Origin: Ruminococcus sp. | Lineage (GTDB): Bacteria > Bacillota > Clostridia > Oscillospirales > Acutalibacteraceae | Assembly: GCA_022779485.1 (NCBI GenBank) | Contig: JALFTC010000052.1 | Location: 1 to 40,703, forward strand | Direction: 5' to 3' | Length of the DNA stretch: 40,703 nucleotides | Shown: positions 15,481 through 23,581 of the stretch, piece by piece | How the letters are laid out: each line of letters begins with the position of its first letter | Numbering within the stretch: position 1 is the stretch's first letter | Position numbers and translations under genes: made by a program | Notes under the pieces: generated by a model | Database searches by the model: none | What the model saw: only the letters and a program-made list of their open reading frames with translations | Told to the model about the DNA's origin: nothing

Positions 15481-16422
15481 ATGACGACTACACAATCTCG
15501 AAAGTGGTTATTGACCGTAAATAATCCGGCAGAATATGATTTAGACCACGAAAAAATAAAAGACTTAATTATGTTGTTTAATCCGAACTACTTCTGCATG
15601 GTTGACGAGGTTGCAACCACAGGCACTTATCATACACACATTTTTATATACTCATCCTCACCAATAAGGTTTATTACAATAAAAAACAGAATACCTGTTG
15701 CGCATATAGATAAGGCTAATGGTTCCGCTCTTGAAAATCGTGATTATCTCAGAAAGTCGGGAAAATGGGAAAACTCAAATAAAGAAAAAACAAATATAAA
15801 AGACACATTTGAAGAATATGGAACGATACCAAAACCGCAGGACGAAAGTGCCCCGGGTATGGCAGAACTCATTACAGAAATTGAAAGTGGCTTATCAAAT
15901 TTTGAAATAATTAAGAAAAACCCCAAATATGGATTTAAGGCTAAAGATATTGATTCTTTGCGGCAAACTTTTTTGGCAGAAAAATATTCAAATAGAAACA
16001 GAGATTTAACAGTTACATACATATACGGAAAAACAGGCACAGGAAAAACAAGTGGCATCTTTCAAAACCATAATGCAAACGAAATTTGTCGTGTTACTAA
16101 CTATAGAAAAAATAACGGGGTGTATTTCGACCATTACAATGGTCATAAGGTTCTTGTTTTTGAAGAGTTTGCATCTCAAATCCCTGTTGAAGAAATGCTA
16201 AATTACCTTGATATTTACCCCTTGATGTTACCGGCAAGATTTAATGATAAAGTGGCTTGTTACGATACAGTATATATCACATCTAATATCCCATTGGAGC
16301 AACAGTATATTGATGTTCAAACGAACAAACCGGAAACTTGGAAAGCATTTTTACGAAGAATTACCACAGTAAAGGAATACACCTCATATGGTGTATATTC
16401 AGAAAAATTATTGAATAATTAG
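15481..16422 (+). CDS. rep: CRESS-type replication initiator (HUH endonuclease plus SF3 helicase)
   Basis: 313 aa, nicking and unwinding protein for rolling-circle replication. The HUH endonuclease half has motif I LTVNNP (11-16), motif II HTH (His51, His53) and motif III YLRK (Tyr89, Lys92; Tyr89 is the predicted nicking residue). The SF3 helicase half has Walker A GKTGTGKT (183-190), Walker B VLVFEEF (224-230) and motif C ending ITSN (266-269). This two-domain order and these motifs are those of circovirus/geminivirus-like Reps and of the bacterial pCRESS plasmid Reps thought to be related to them. The ATG at 15481 is preferred over a TTG at 15469; neither has a good ribosome site, so expression may be kept low. 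Iterons directly upstream suggest that Rep binds its own leader. Confidence 0.9.
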   Translation: MTTTQSRKWLLTVNNPAEYDLDHEKIKDLIMLFNPNYFCMVDEVATTGTYHTHIFIYSSSPIRFITIKNRIPVAHIDKANGSALENRDYLRKSGKWENSNKEKTNIKDTFEEYGTIPKPQDESAPGMAELITEIESGLSNFEIIKKNPKYGFKAKDIDSLRQTFLAEKYSNRNRDLTVTYIYGKTGTGKTSGIFQNHNANEICRVTNYRKNNGVYFDHYNGHKVLVFEEFASQIPVEEMLNYLDIYPLMLPARFNDKVACYDTVYITSNIPLEQQYIDVQTNKPETWKAFLRRITTVKEYTSYGVYSEKLLNN

Positions 16423-16433
16423 GAGAAAGAATT

Positions 16434-17759
16434 ATGATAGATAACTCGAGTCACAAAAACTTGCACAATATGTGGAATACTAAAATTGTATTTTTATACA
16501 CACTTGGCAGTTTCAAAAAAATAATAAAGAATTATAAATATATAATTGCTTTTAGCATCTATATAATCACGATGTTATTAATATGGTTTTGGATAAGCTT
16601 TGTTCACACTTTTAAAGTGCCGTTTTTGCAACAACAATTCGATGTTATGGTGGCTATAATATCAGCTGCACTGATTATGTTAATAACGATATTAGTATTA
16701 ATTTTAATCGGCAAGCCAAAGGGCGCAAAAAGTATGAACAATAACTTGCATCGTATAGGGCTTGTAAATCAGTCAAATGAAGCACCTGTATTGCTTGCAA
16801 GAACAAAATCGAAAAATAATACAAGAATGGAAATATTGAGATTTGAATCTCATGGCATACCTGTGTATATATGGCAAGATAATTTAGAAAAGATAGAATC
16901 AGCTTTGAATATTAGAATTGATAGTATTGAGGAAGGTAAAAATTGCCGACAAATTGTTGTAAGGTGCGTTTCAGGCAAATATTCTTTACCTGAAAAATTG
17001 GTATGGGATAAAGGTAAAATCAGTAGTAAAGAGTCTGTTCTCGTTTTGGGCGAAAGTATAACCTCTAATGTCACAGCGGATTTGTCAAAGACGCCACATA
17101 TACTTATCGGAGGTTCTACAGGCTCAGGCAAAAGCGTGTTGTTAAAACTAATACTTATGCAATGTGTGGCTAAAGGTTCAAAGGTTTACATTGCCGATTT
17201 CAAAGGAGGCGTAGATTTTCCGCCAATATGGCGCGAAAAATGCGAAATTATCACAGATCAGGGCAAACTGCTTAACATCCTTGATGAAGTAGTTATGGAA
17301 CTGGAGAACAGAAAAATTTTGTTGTGTCAGACAGGTTGTCACAACATCGATGACTATAACGATAACAGCATAAAAAATCCTTTGCAGAGAATTATTATCG
17401 GCTGTGATGAGATTGCCGAAGTTCTTGACAAAACAGGACTGGACAAGGCACAGAGAGAAATAGTTGGGAAAATTGAAATGCGTTTATCAATAATTGCAAG
17501 GCAAGGTAGGGCATTTGGGATTCACCTGATTATTGCAACCCAACGACCTGACGCTAATATACTTTGCGGTCAGATAAGAAACAACATTGATACAAGAATT
17601 TGCGGCAGAGCAGATGATGTTTTGTCAAAAATAATTTTGGACAATACAGAGGCATCGGATAAAATACCGAAAACATCACAAGGCAGATTTTTGACAAATA
17701 CCGGTGTGGTGTTTCAGGCTTATTTATTCGATGATACAAAATTAAATAATTTATTATAG
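16434..17759 (+). CDS. FtsK/TcpA-like membrane ATPase
   Basis: 441 aa. There are two membrane segments (about 35-58 and 70-93), then a soluble FtsK/SpoIIIE-type motor. Walker A is GGSTGSGKS (226-234), Walker B is RIIIGCDEIAEV (319-330), and the conserved IIATQRP motif follows. DNA pumps of this type couple the Rep- or relaxase-bound strand to the transfer apparatus in integrative elements. The start lies 11 nt after the rep stop with ribosome site AGGAG. Rep plus FtsK-like is the usual core of small Firmicutes mobilizable elements; the element lacks its own mating channel, so the protein may hand DNA to a helper's channel (inference). Confidence 0.88.
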   Translation: MIDNSSHKNLHNMWNTKIVFLYTLGSFKKIIKNYKYIIAFSIYIITMLLIWFWISFVHTFKVPFLQQQFDVMVAIISAALIMLITILVLILIGKPKGAKSMNNNLHRIGLVNQSNEAPVLLARTKSKNNTRMEILRFESHGIPVYIWQDNLEKIESALNIRIDSIEEGKNCRQIVVRCVSGKYSLPEKLVWDKGKISSKESVLVLGESITSNVTADLSKTPHILIGGSTGSGKSVLLKLILMQCVAKGSKVYIADFKGGVDFPPIWREKCEIITDQGKLLNILDEVVMELENRKILLCQTGCHNIDDYNDNSIKNPLQRIIIGCDEIAEVLDKTGLDKAQREIVGKIEMRLSIIARQGRAFGIHLIIATQRPDANILCGQIRNNIDTRICGRADDVLSKIILDNTEASDKIPKTSQGRFLTNTGVVFQAYLFDDTKLNNLL

Positions 17760-17771
17760 GAGGTAAATTTT

Positions 17772-17975
17772 ATGGCAGATATAATTTGTCGTGACGATAT
17801 TTTGACGGGATATCCCGATATATTAACAGTTAAGGATGTACAAGATATACTGCGTTTAGGCCGTAATTCAGTTTATAAAATTCTTGAAAATGGCGAAATA
17901 AAGTCAATAAGAATCGGCAAAAAGTATATTATACCTAAGATATATTTGGTGCAATTCATTTTAAGCAGTAATTAA
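17772..17975 (+). CDS. xis: excisionase / HTH_17 DNA-binding protein
   Basis: 67 aa. It has the MerR-like HTH_17 pattern: ILTVKDVQDILRLGRNSVYKIL, then GEIKSIRIGKKYIIPKIYL. This is the standard excisionase fold that directs the tyrosine recombinase toward excision. The ribosome site is AGGAGG, and the gene lies 12 nt after the FtsK-like stop and 74 nt before the integrase. Confidence 0.88.
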   Translation: MADIICRDDILTGYPDILTVKDVQDILRLGRNSVYKILENGEIKSIRIGKKYIIPKIYLVQFILSSN

Positions 17976-17977
17976 AC

Positions 17978-18044
17978 TTGAAACAACTGCCAATGCTACG
18001 CTATAATAATAGTGATGTGTTGGCAGTTGTTGCGTAGAAAGGAG
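17978..18044 (+). promoter_or_regulatory. integrase promoter embedded in a potential pseudoknot
   Basis: TTGAAA (17978-17983) and TATAAT (18002-18007), 18 nt apart, form a strong promoter. The same DNA holds a perfect 12-bp inverted repeat: AACAACTGCCAA (17982-17993) with TTGGCAGTTGTT (18020-18031). CTACGC in the loop (17996-18001) also complements GCGTAG (18032-18037), which directly precedes the ribosome site AAAGGAG (18038-18044). A transcript reading through from xis could fold as an H-type pseudoknot, whereas one started from TATAAT (about 18013) would lack the left arm. Confidence 0.6.
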
Positions 18045-18049
18045 ATATT

Positions 18050-19225
18050 ATGGCAACAACAGGAAGTCTTCAGATTAAGAACGGAAAATATTATGCCGTA
18101 TTAAGCTTGAGGACAAATGAATTAACCAAAAGCGGAAAAATTAAATACAAGACAAAGTGGATTTCAACAGGGTTTAAGGTGAAAGGAAACAAGAAAAGAG
18201 CCCAACAATTTTTGCGTGAGAAATGTTTGGAGTACGACAAAAAGAATTTGCTTTACTGCGATATGTACTTGTGTGACTACTTTGAAAAATGGCTCAAAGA
18301 AGTAAAGGTGGATTTGAGGGCAAATACATACAGAGGTTATGCAGGCAATATGAAAAATCACATAATACCCTACTTTAAACCAAGGCGAGTAAAGCTACAG
18401 GATTTAAAGCCTTGCGAACTGGAAGATTTTTATAAACACCTTTTATCCCCACACAGCCGAATAGACGGCAGTCAGGCACTTTCCACAACTACAATAACCC
18501 ACATTCACCGAACAATAAATAAGGCACTAAATGACGCAATGAGAAAGGGTATTATAATGTCTAATCCTGCGTCTGTTGCAAAAACACCACACCACGAAAA
18601 ATATAAGGGTGAGTTTTTGAATCAAAATCAGGTTCAGGAGCTTATAGGCTTGTTTAAAGGTACAGTACTTGAACTTCCTGTTATTTTATGTGCAGTATTT
18701 GGATTCCGTCGTGGAGAAACACTTGGGTTAAAGTGGAAAAACATTGACCTGATTAACAGGACAATAACAATATGTGAAACACTTCAGCAGACTGTTGGCG
18801 GTTCTACCACAGCACCACCGAAAACAGACAGCAGTTACAGAACATTACCCATACCCGAAAGTATGTATAACCTTTTGTTACAGCAAAAAGAAAGACAGGA
18901 TAAGAACAAAGAACTGCTGAAAAGTGCTTATGTGGATGAGGATTATGTTTGTACTTGGGAGGACGGTCGTGTAGTTGAACCAAACTACCTGACAAGAAAA
19001 TTTCATAAGACGATTATGAAAAGCGACTTGCCTAAGATCAGGCTACACGATTTAAGGCATAGTGTGGCAAGTAATTTGCTGAATATGGGATTCACCGTTG
19101 TTCAGGTAGCAGAATGGCTTGGACACAGCTCCTCGGCAACCACATTAAACTTCTATGCCCATGTTGACAAAACAGGAAAAATGGATATTTCCGACTCCAT
19201 AAACAAGTCGATAAAACTTCCGTAA
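18050..19225 (+). CDS. int: tyrosine integrase
   Basis: 391 aa, Tn916/ICE-type site-specific recombinase that integrates and excises the element. The N-terminal arm-binding region (1-65) is basic, the core-binding SAM-like domain spans about 70-170, and the catalytic domain follows. Active-site residues are Arg221 (FGFRRGE), Lys258, His333 and Arg336 (HDLRH), His359 (WLGHSS) and nucleophile Tyr369 (NFYAH). All are present, so the enzyme should be active. It is the last gene of the element, preceded by xis and a dedicated promoter. The candidate right attachment repeat is 137 nt downstream. Confidence 0.95.
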   Translation: MATTGSLQIKNGKYYAVLSLRTNELTKSGKIKYKTKWISTGFKVKGNKKRAQQFLREKCLEYDKKNLLYCDMYLCDYFEKWLKEVKVDLRANTYRGYAGNMKNHIIPYFKPRRVKLQDLKPCELEDFYKHLLSPHSRIDGSQALSTTTITHIHRTINKALNDAMRKGIIMSNPASVAKTPHHEKYKGEFLNQNQVQELIGLFKGTVLELPVILCAVFGFRRGETLGLKWKNIDLINRTITICETLQQTVGGSTTAPPKTDSSYRTLPIPESMYNLLLQQKERQDKNKELLKSAYVDEDYVCTWEDGRVVEPNYLTRKFHKTIMKSDLPKIRLHDLRHSVASNLLNMGFTVVQVAEWLGHSSSATTLNFYAHVDKTGKMDISDSINKSIKLP

Positions 19226-19237
19226 TAATCCCATCAT

Positions 19238-19363
19238 CAAGCCGTTTTTAGATGATAAAAAGAAAAGGTCTTTGGAATAATTTTTAGAAAATTTTTAGAA
19301 ATATGTTCAAAAGTAAAACAAATAGACTTTTTCAAAAAATAAAAAATCCTCAAAAACGGCTTG
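19238..19363. repeat. 12-bp inverted repeat near the right end of the integrative element
   Basis: CAAGCCGTTTTT (19238-19249) and AAAAACGGCTTG (19352-19363) are perfect complements 102 nt apart. The right arm touches the candidate attR core. They could be integrase arm-type sites or a long-range stem. Confidence 0.4.
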
Positions 19364-19374
19364 TTTAAGCCATT
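19362..19374 (+). repeat. candidate attR core (13-bp direct repeat)
   Basis: TGTTTAAGCCATT is identical to 14808-14820. It lies downstream of the integrase and 16 nt before the truncated phosphatase reading frame. Confidence 0.5.
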
Positions 19375-19389
19375 TTCAAGGACTTGTAA

Positions 19390-19743
19390 TTGGAAAATCA
19401 TAACTTAAATGATACAAAAGGTATGCCCTTTTTTCGCGGAGAGGTGATTTTTGGCAATCCGGTTGACCTTTATCCTCGTTTCGATAGAGGCTTTCGTGAG
19501 TTAACGGATTATGTCGCTTGGGTGAGAATTCCAAGGGACTACGAACACGAAGGTGATTACATTCTGATACACGGTCACACACCAACATTCCACTATCAGA
19601 CGAATAGCCCTTCTGAAATATGGAAGGGCTATAAACGAATTAACATTGACTGTGGTGCCGGATATGACGGCGATTTTAACGAAGAATATCGGCTGGCGTG
19701 TTTGCGCCTTGATGACCTCAAGGTGTTTTATTCTACACCTTGA
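19390..19743 (+). pseudogene. C-terminal fragment of a metallophosphoesterase
   Basis: The frame begins directly after a stop at 19387 and has only a TTG as possible start with no ribosome site. The peptide carries WVRIPRDYE, then the HGHTPT motif (about residues 57-62) and INIDCGAGYDG, the C-terminal signature of calcineurin-like Ser/Thr phosphatases. The N-terminal metal-binding motifs (DxH, GDxxD, GNH) are missing. It sits between the right end of the CRESS-type element and the serine recombinase operon, overlapping the latter's 3' end by 11 bp. It is probably a host or older-element gene broken by insertions; the other part is not in the window. Confidence 0.75.
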
Positions 19744-21304
19744 TTTGTGCGCCGTTTACAAAGCAGTAAACCAAAGAGCCGTCCGCGTTGGCTATTACCC
19801 TGTCGATAGTGGCAAGCCACACTGTGCTATCAAATTCCTCGATGGTGTCAAGCTCGTGAATGCGGAACATAAAAGCACCGATTTCGTCTGCTTTGTGCTG
19901 CCGCTCCAGCTTGAGAGCGTTAAGCTCATCCACCTTGTTTTTCTCTGTTTCATACCGCTGAACCAGCGAGTTGTATTTTGAGGCAAACGCTTCTTGATTT
20001 TGCGCGTTGGTGGAATTCTCGTTGATACACTTTTTTGTAAGCTCCGTGACAACCTCAATTTCCTGAAGCGCGATTTCGAGCTTTCTGTCGATTTCTGAAC
20101 AATCGGTCAAGGTTTTCTGAATAATACGGCAGTCATCCAAGATGTTATCTTTGTCGCCAATAAGCTGGTTTAAGGCATTAATAAAACCTTTCTTAATGGT
20201 GTCATCATCGTATTTAGGCGTGTTGCAGTTGTACTTGTATTTTGCGTTACACTGCCATATCACACGGCGGTATTTGTCGGTGGAATGCCAAACCTTGGAA
20301 CCGTAAAATGTACCGCAGTCACCGCAAACAATCCTACAGCACAAAATATCGTTACTACGATATCTGCCACCCAGTTTCTTGCGCCGTTCTGTTTCGCGCT
20401 GGACAAGCTCCCACTCGTCCGGAGGAATAATGGCTGGATGGCTGTTTTCAACATAGTATTGCGGAACTTCGCCTTCGTTGACCTTCGTCTTTTTTGTAAG
20501 GAAGTCAACGGTGAAGCACTTTTGAAGCCGCGCATCGCCCTTGTACTTTTCGTTATGAAGGATACTGTTTACCGTTCCATACTGCCAGCCCTTTTTACCG
20601 CTCGGTGTAGGAATGCCCTGTGCAATCAGCTCCTTTGCTATTGCTCCGGGTGTTAAACCATTAATGAACATTTTATAGATAGAGCGAACTATCTCCGCTT
20701 CCTCCGGCACGATTTCAGGAATACCATCTGCTCCTTTTCGGTAGCCAAGGAACTGTTTGTACGGAAGGCTAACCTTTCCGTCAGCGAATCTTTTACGCTG
20801 ACCCCACGTTACGTTTTCGGAGATTGAGCGGCTTTCCTCCTGTGCCAGCGAGGACATAATTGTGATGAGCAATTCACCCTTGCTGTCAAAGGTATAGATG
20901 TTTTCCTTTTCAAAGAAAACCTCAACACCGTGTTCCTTGAGCTTTCGGACGTTGACAAGCGTATCAACGGTATTACGGGCAAAGCGGCTGATTGATTTTG
21001 TGACGATGAGGTCAATTTTTCCGTCAAGCGCGTCCTTTATCATTTCCTTAAAACCGTCTCGGCGTTTTGTGTTCGTTCCGGTGATACCCTCATCGGTGTA
21101 AACCTTGACGAACTCCCAATCACTGTGACGTTTTATATACTGTGTATAATAATCGATTTGCGCTTCATAGGAAGTGAACTGCTCATCGCTGTCCGTAGAT
21201 ACTCTTGCATACCCGGCTGTTCTACGCTTTTTAACCGTTCCAGTCGGAGCTTTTGTCAATAAATTCAATGTCGGTGGTATCACCGTAACTCTGCGTGGTG
21301 TCAT
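19733..21304 (-). CDS. large serine recombinase (distal gene of cassette)
   Basis: 523 aa. The N-terminal resolvase domain has GYARVSTDSD with nucleophile Ser36 and the motif TKSISRFARN. The Recombinase domain follows (GPGAIAKEL-like: LTPGAIAKELIAQGIPTPSG), then a zinc ribbon (CRIVCGDCG and paired cysteines) and a C-terminal coiled coil. All signs of an active large serine integrase are present. It overlaps the upstream recombinase gene by 4 bp (ATGA), so the two are co-translated. Such tandem serine recombinases integrate or excise conjugative elements and prophages in Clostridia. The minus-strand operon faces the phosphatase fragment, which may mark the edge of the element it serves. Confidence 0.93.
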   Translation of the reverse strand: MTPRRVTVIPPTLNLLTKAPTGTVKKRRTAGYARVSTDSDEQFTSYEAQIDYYTQYIKRHSDWEFVKVYTDEGITGTNTKRRDGFKEMIKDALDGKIDLIVTKSISRFARNTVDTLVNVRKLKEHGVEVFFEKENIYTFDSKGELLITIMSSLAQEESRSISENVTWGQRKRFADGKVSLPYKQFLGYRKGADGIPEIVPEEAEIVRSIYKMFINGLTPGAIAKELIAQGIPTPSGKKGWQYGTVNSILHNEKYKGDARLQKCFTVDFLTKKTKVNEGEVPQYYVENSHPAIIPPDEWELVQRETERRKKLGGRYRSNDILCCRIVCGDCGTFYGSKVWHSTDKYRRVIWQCNAKYKYNCNTPKYDDDTIKKGFINALNQLIGDKDNILDDCRIIQKTLTDCSEIDRKLEIALQEIEVVTELTKKCINENSTNAQNQEAFASKYNSLVQRYETEKNKVDELNALKLERQHKADEIGAFMFRIHELDTIEEFDSTVWLATIDRVIANADGSLVYCFVNGAQIKV

Positions 21305-22599
21305 TTTTCGCTCCTTTGCTTTAATGCGCGTTGCCGTGCTGATTCCTTCATTTCAGGAGTCCAGCTTTTTGCCCTTGAGCGCGGCTGCCATTCTTTTACA
21401 ATTTTTTCTCCGGTTTGCAGATTAAAAGTCAATGTATGGTTGAACGCGACAATGTCCGTAATGGCTTCAAATAAATCGTCCTCGGTAAAATCCGTTATTC
21501 CGAGAACTTCTGCGGTTAACCGGTAAAGTGTATCCTCCGGAATGCGCGGTTCTTGGCAGTGACTTTTTCCTTGTGAAAGGAAAACTGAACAATTCCAAAA
21601 ATATCGCCCATTCTGCTTTCCACGGCGGTAATTGTGTCCGCATTTTCCACACCGGATATAACTTGTGAACATTGTGTTGGTATGGTAAGCGTAGTGTTCG
21701 CAGGTTTTCGCCTTTTGAGCCATAATTTCTTGAACCGCCTCGAATATTTCAATACTGATAATACTCTCGTGAGTGCCCTCGGCATAATACTGCGGTAATA
21801 TTCCGACGTTCTTCAACTTTTCCTTTTGCAGATGGTTGTTGATGTAGGTTTTTTGAAGGAGCGAATTGCCGGTGTACTTCTCATTTCGGAGCATACAAGC
21901 TATTCTATACGCTGTCCAATCATATCCCTGCTTGGTTTTGATTTTCCGTGAATTCAAATCCTTTGCGATACTGTTCATGCTTTCACCGTCAAGGACGCGT
22001 TTGAATATTTCCTTGACAACCTTCGCTTCCTTTTTGTTGATAACGAGTTGCTTGTCTTCTCGGTCATACCCATACATCATACTTAAACAGAAAATCTCGC
22101 CTTTTTCAAAACCCTTGCGAATACGCCATTTGAGATTTTCGCTGGCTGAAAGGCTCTCCGCTTGAGCGTATGAGGCAAGGATTGTGAGCATAAGCTCACC
22201 GTCTGCGCTTAAGGTGTGGATGTTCTGTTCTTCAAAGAAAACGTCCACGCCGAGGAGCTTCAGCTCTCGCACCGTTTCCAAAAGGGTGACCGTGTTCCTT
22301 GCAAATCGGGAAATGGACTTGGTGATTATTCTGTCCAGCTTTCCAGCACAGCAGTCGCGCAACATACGCTGAAAATTGTCACGGTTATCCTTGGTACCGG
22401 TAAGAGCTTCATCGGCGTACACGCCGCAGTAAAGCCAACCGTGGTGCTTTTGTATCATATCGCTGTAGTAACTGATTTGAGCTGCCAGCGAGTGCCGCAT
22501 TGCATCCTTGCCTGTTGATACCCTCGCGTAAGCTGCGACCCGTTCAGCTTTCGGCTGTGCCGGAATAAACTGTTCAACTTTTGTGATGATTCTTTCCAA
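21301..22599 (-). CDS. large serine recombinase (second of pair)
   Basis: 432 aa. The resolvase domain has AAYARVSTGKD with nucleophile Ser28, TKSISRFARN and ALTGTKDNRDNF; the Recombinase domain includes ESMNSIAKDLNSRKIKTKQG. The zinc ribbon is IRCGKCGHNYRRG with a later paired Cys. It lacks the long C-terminal coiled coil of its 523-aa neighbour and is correspondingly shorter. The ribosome site is AAGGAGG, 10 nt upstream. The two recombinases are related but clearly diverged, and probably act together, as in other Clostridia cassettes of two or three serine recombinases. Confidence 0.93.
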   Translation of the reverse strand: MERIITKVEQFIPAQPKAERVAAYARVSTGKDAMRHSLAAQISYYSDMIQKHHGWLYCGVYADEALTGTKDNRDNFQRMLRDCCAGKLDRIITKSISRFARNTVTLLETVRELKLLGVDVFFEEQNIHTLSADGELMLTILASYAQAESLSASENLKWRIRKGFEKGEIFCLSMMYGYDREDKQLVINKKEAKVVKEIFKRVLDGESMNSIAKDLNSRKIKTKQGYDWTAYRIACMLRNEKYTGNSLLQKTYINNHLQKEKLKNVGILPQYYAEGTHESIISIEIFEAVQEIMAQKAKTCEHYAYHTNTMFTSYIRCGKCGHNYRRGKQNGRYFWNCSVFLSQGKSHCQEPRIPEDTLYRLTAEVLGITDFTEDDLFEAITDIVAFNHTLTFNLQTGEKIVKEWQPRSRAKSWTPEMKESARQRALKQRSEK

Positions 22600-22654
22600 A
22601 AATATCGCCTCCTTGTAGTGTCACATATTAGCTCTAAACCGACTAATTATCAAG

Positions 22655-22816
22655 CTATTCTGGCTGCGTTTCTCGGAAAATACTCGACAAGGATAATGAG
22701 TACTTTTTGCAGAGCATTGTATCAATTGACTTATACTCTTCATCGGTGATTATGCCCTTTTTGAGTAGCTGTTTTGCAACGGAAATCGAGATTTTGTAGT
22801 TGAAATAATCAGGCAT
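22655..22816 (-). CDS. SHOCT-like small protein of the recombinase cassette
   Basis: 53 aa from the ATG at 22816; a longer version from 22858 lies inside the upstream gene. The core ISVAKQLLKKGIITDEEY is the SHOCT-like helix pair found in small proteins that accompany serine recombinases in Firmicutes. The start overlaps the 3' end of the HTH/zinc-finger gene by 8 bp, suggesting translational coupling. The biochemical role is unknown; an adaptor for the recombinases is plausible. Confidence 0.75.
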   Translation of the reverse strand: MPDYFNYKISISVAKQLLKKGIITDEEYKSIDTMLCKKYSLSLSSIFRETQPE

Positions 22817-23189
22817 TACCGTCAACCGCCTTTCGCCGCGCTTCTGCATAACAAGCACGAGAGCAGTAGATACGAGTCCGCGCCCTAAAGCAAGGAAAAT
22901 CCGTGTGGCATACCGGGCATACTTGTGTGTGGTGAGGATTTCGATTACCTTTTTCTGGATGTCGATTCCACCAAGTCATCCGACATTTATCCGAGCAGAA
23001 TTTTTTATCTTTTTTGTGAGGACTCTGGCGCACACGCTTTCCGCATTGTGGGCAAAGGTGAGCATCACTTCGCGTACAATAACCGCGCACTTGTTTTACA
23101 GTCAGTCCTAAAAATTGAGCAATTTTGCCATATCCGTTTCCGTTCTCACGCAACTGCGCGATTTGATTTTTTTGTTCCTGTGTAAGCAT
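22809..23189 (-). CDS. HTH and zinc-finger protein of the recombinase cassette
   Basis: 126 aa. Residues 1-37 form a helix-turn-helix (QIAQLRENGNGYGKIAQFLG, then TVKQVRGYC). Two treble-clef-like zinc clusters follow: CPQCGKRV with KFCSDKC, and CPVCHTDF with IYCSRACY. Proteins of this type regularly head the serine-recombinase operons of Clostridia. It probably binds DNA at the element's regulatory or attachment region. It is the first gene of a four-gene minus-strand operon (23189 to 19733). A decayed relative of its first 36 residues lies upstream at 23431-23541. Confidence 0.85.
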   Translation of the reverse strand: MLTQEQKNQIAQLRENGNGYGKIAQFLGLTVKQVRGYCTRSDAHLCPQCGKRVRQSPHKKDKKFCSDKCRMTWWNRHPEKGNRNPHHTQVCPVCHTDFPCFRARTRIYCSRACYAEARRKAVDGNA

Positions 23190-23314
23190 AAAATCGCCTC
23201 CACAGTTAATTCAGGAGAACAACTGATTTTAAACGGTCAAAAACTAAAAATTTCAAATAGTGGGTACAAACATAGTACACAAACATAAACTTATATTTTG
23301 TTGGTATATGACAA

Positions 23315-23354
23315 CAAAAAAGCCCCGTACCAAGCCGAAAAGCCTGATACGGGG
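23315..23354 (-). terminator. minus-strand terminator upstream of the recombinase operon
   Basis: The CCCCGTA/TACGGGG stem extends with mismatches over 13 positions. On the minus strand it is followed by a T run (GGGGCTTTTTTG). It would stop transcripts coming from the small ORF at 23431-23541 before they enter the cassette. Confidence 0.7.
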
Positions 23355-23430
23355 TTAGAAATTGTGTGTTTGAGTGTCTGGATTGTGTTGGATGATGTGA
23401 GATAGTGTTAGGAGTTGTGTGACTATAACA

Positions 23431-23541
23431 CTACTTTGACAATGTAATCTGAAGCCTGTCGATGGCTTTACCGGTGGAACCGGCATATCCATATCCGGCC
23501 TGTCGCACCTTTTTGATTTGCTGTTTCTGTTCGTTCGTCAT
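23431..23541 (-). pseudogene. 36-aa remnant of a second HTH/zinc-finger gene
   Basis: It begins MTNEQKQQIKKVRQAGYGYA, matching the start of the 126-aa protein (MLTQEQKNQIAQLRENGNGYG). It then diverges, with the helix-turn-helix replaced by an unrelated tail ending LQITLSK, and stops. A ribosome site GGAGG is present, and a minus-strand terminator follows. It is either a truncated copy or a short regulatory peptide that kept the first helix. Confidence 0.55.
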
Positions 23542-23581
23542 AGTGACCTCCATTTCTGAGACATCCCTCAAGTGAAGTGTT

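Larger units (their letters stand above)
14808..19374. mobile_element. compact integrative (mobilizable) element with CRESS-type Rep
   Basis: About 4.57 kb bounded by a 13-bp direct repeat. Gene order: 110-aa protein, origin region, CRESS-type Rep with HUH and SF3 helicase domains, FtsK/TcpA-like ATPase, excisionase, tyrosine integrase, all on the plus strand. This fits a small integrative mobilizable element that excises, replicates by rolling circle, and may transfer with the help of another conjugative element. No mating-pair-formation genes are present. The five genes and the origin support it firmly; the exact ends are less certain. Confidence 0.75.

Noticed and set aside
16434..17759. 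Zot-like protein of a filamentous phage
   Set aside because: Membrane segments precede the ATPase and the motor motifs are of FtsK/TcpA type; integrase and xis follow, so an integrative element fits better than an inovirus.
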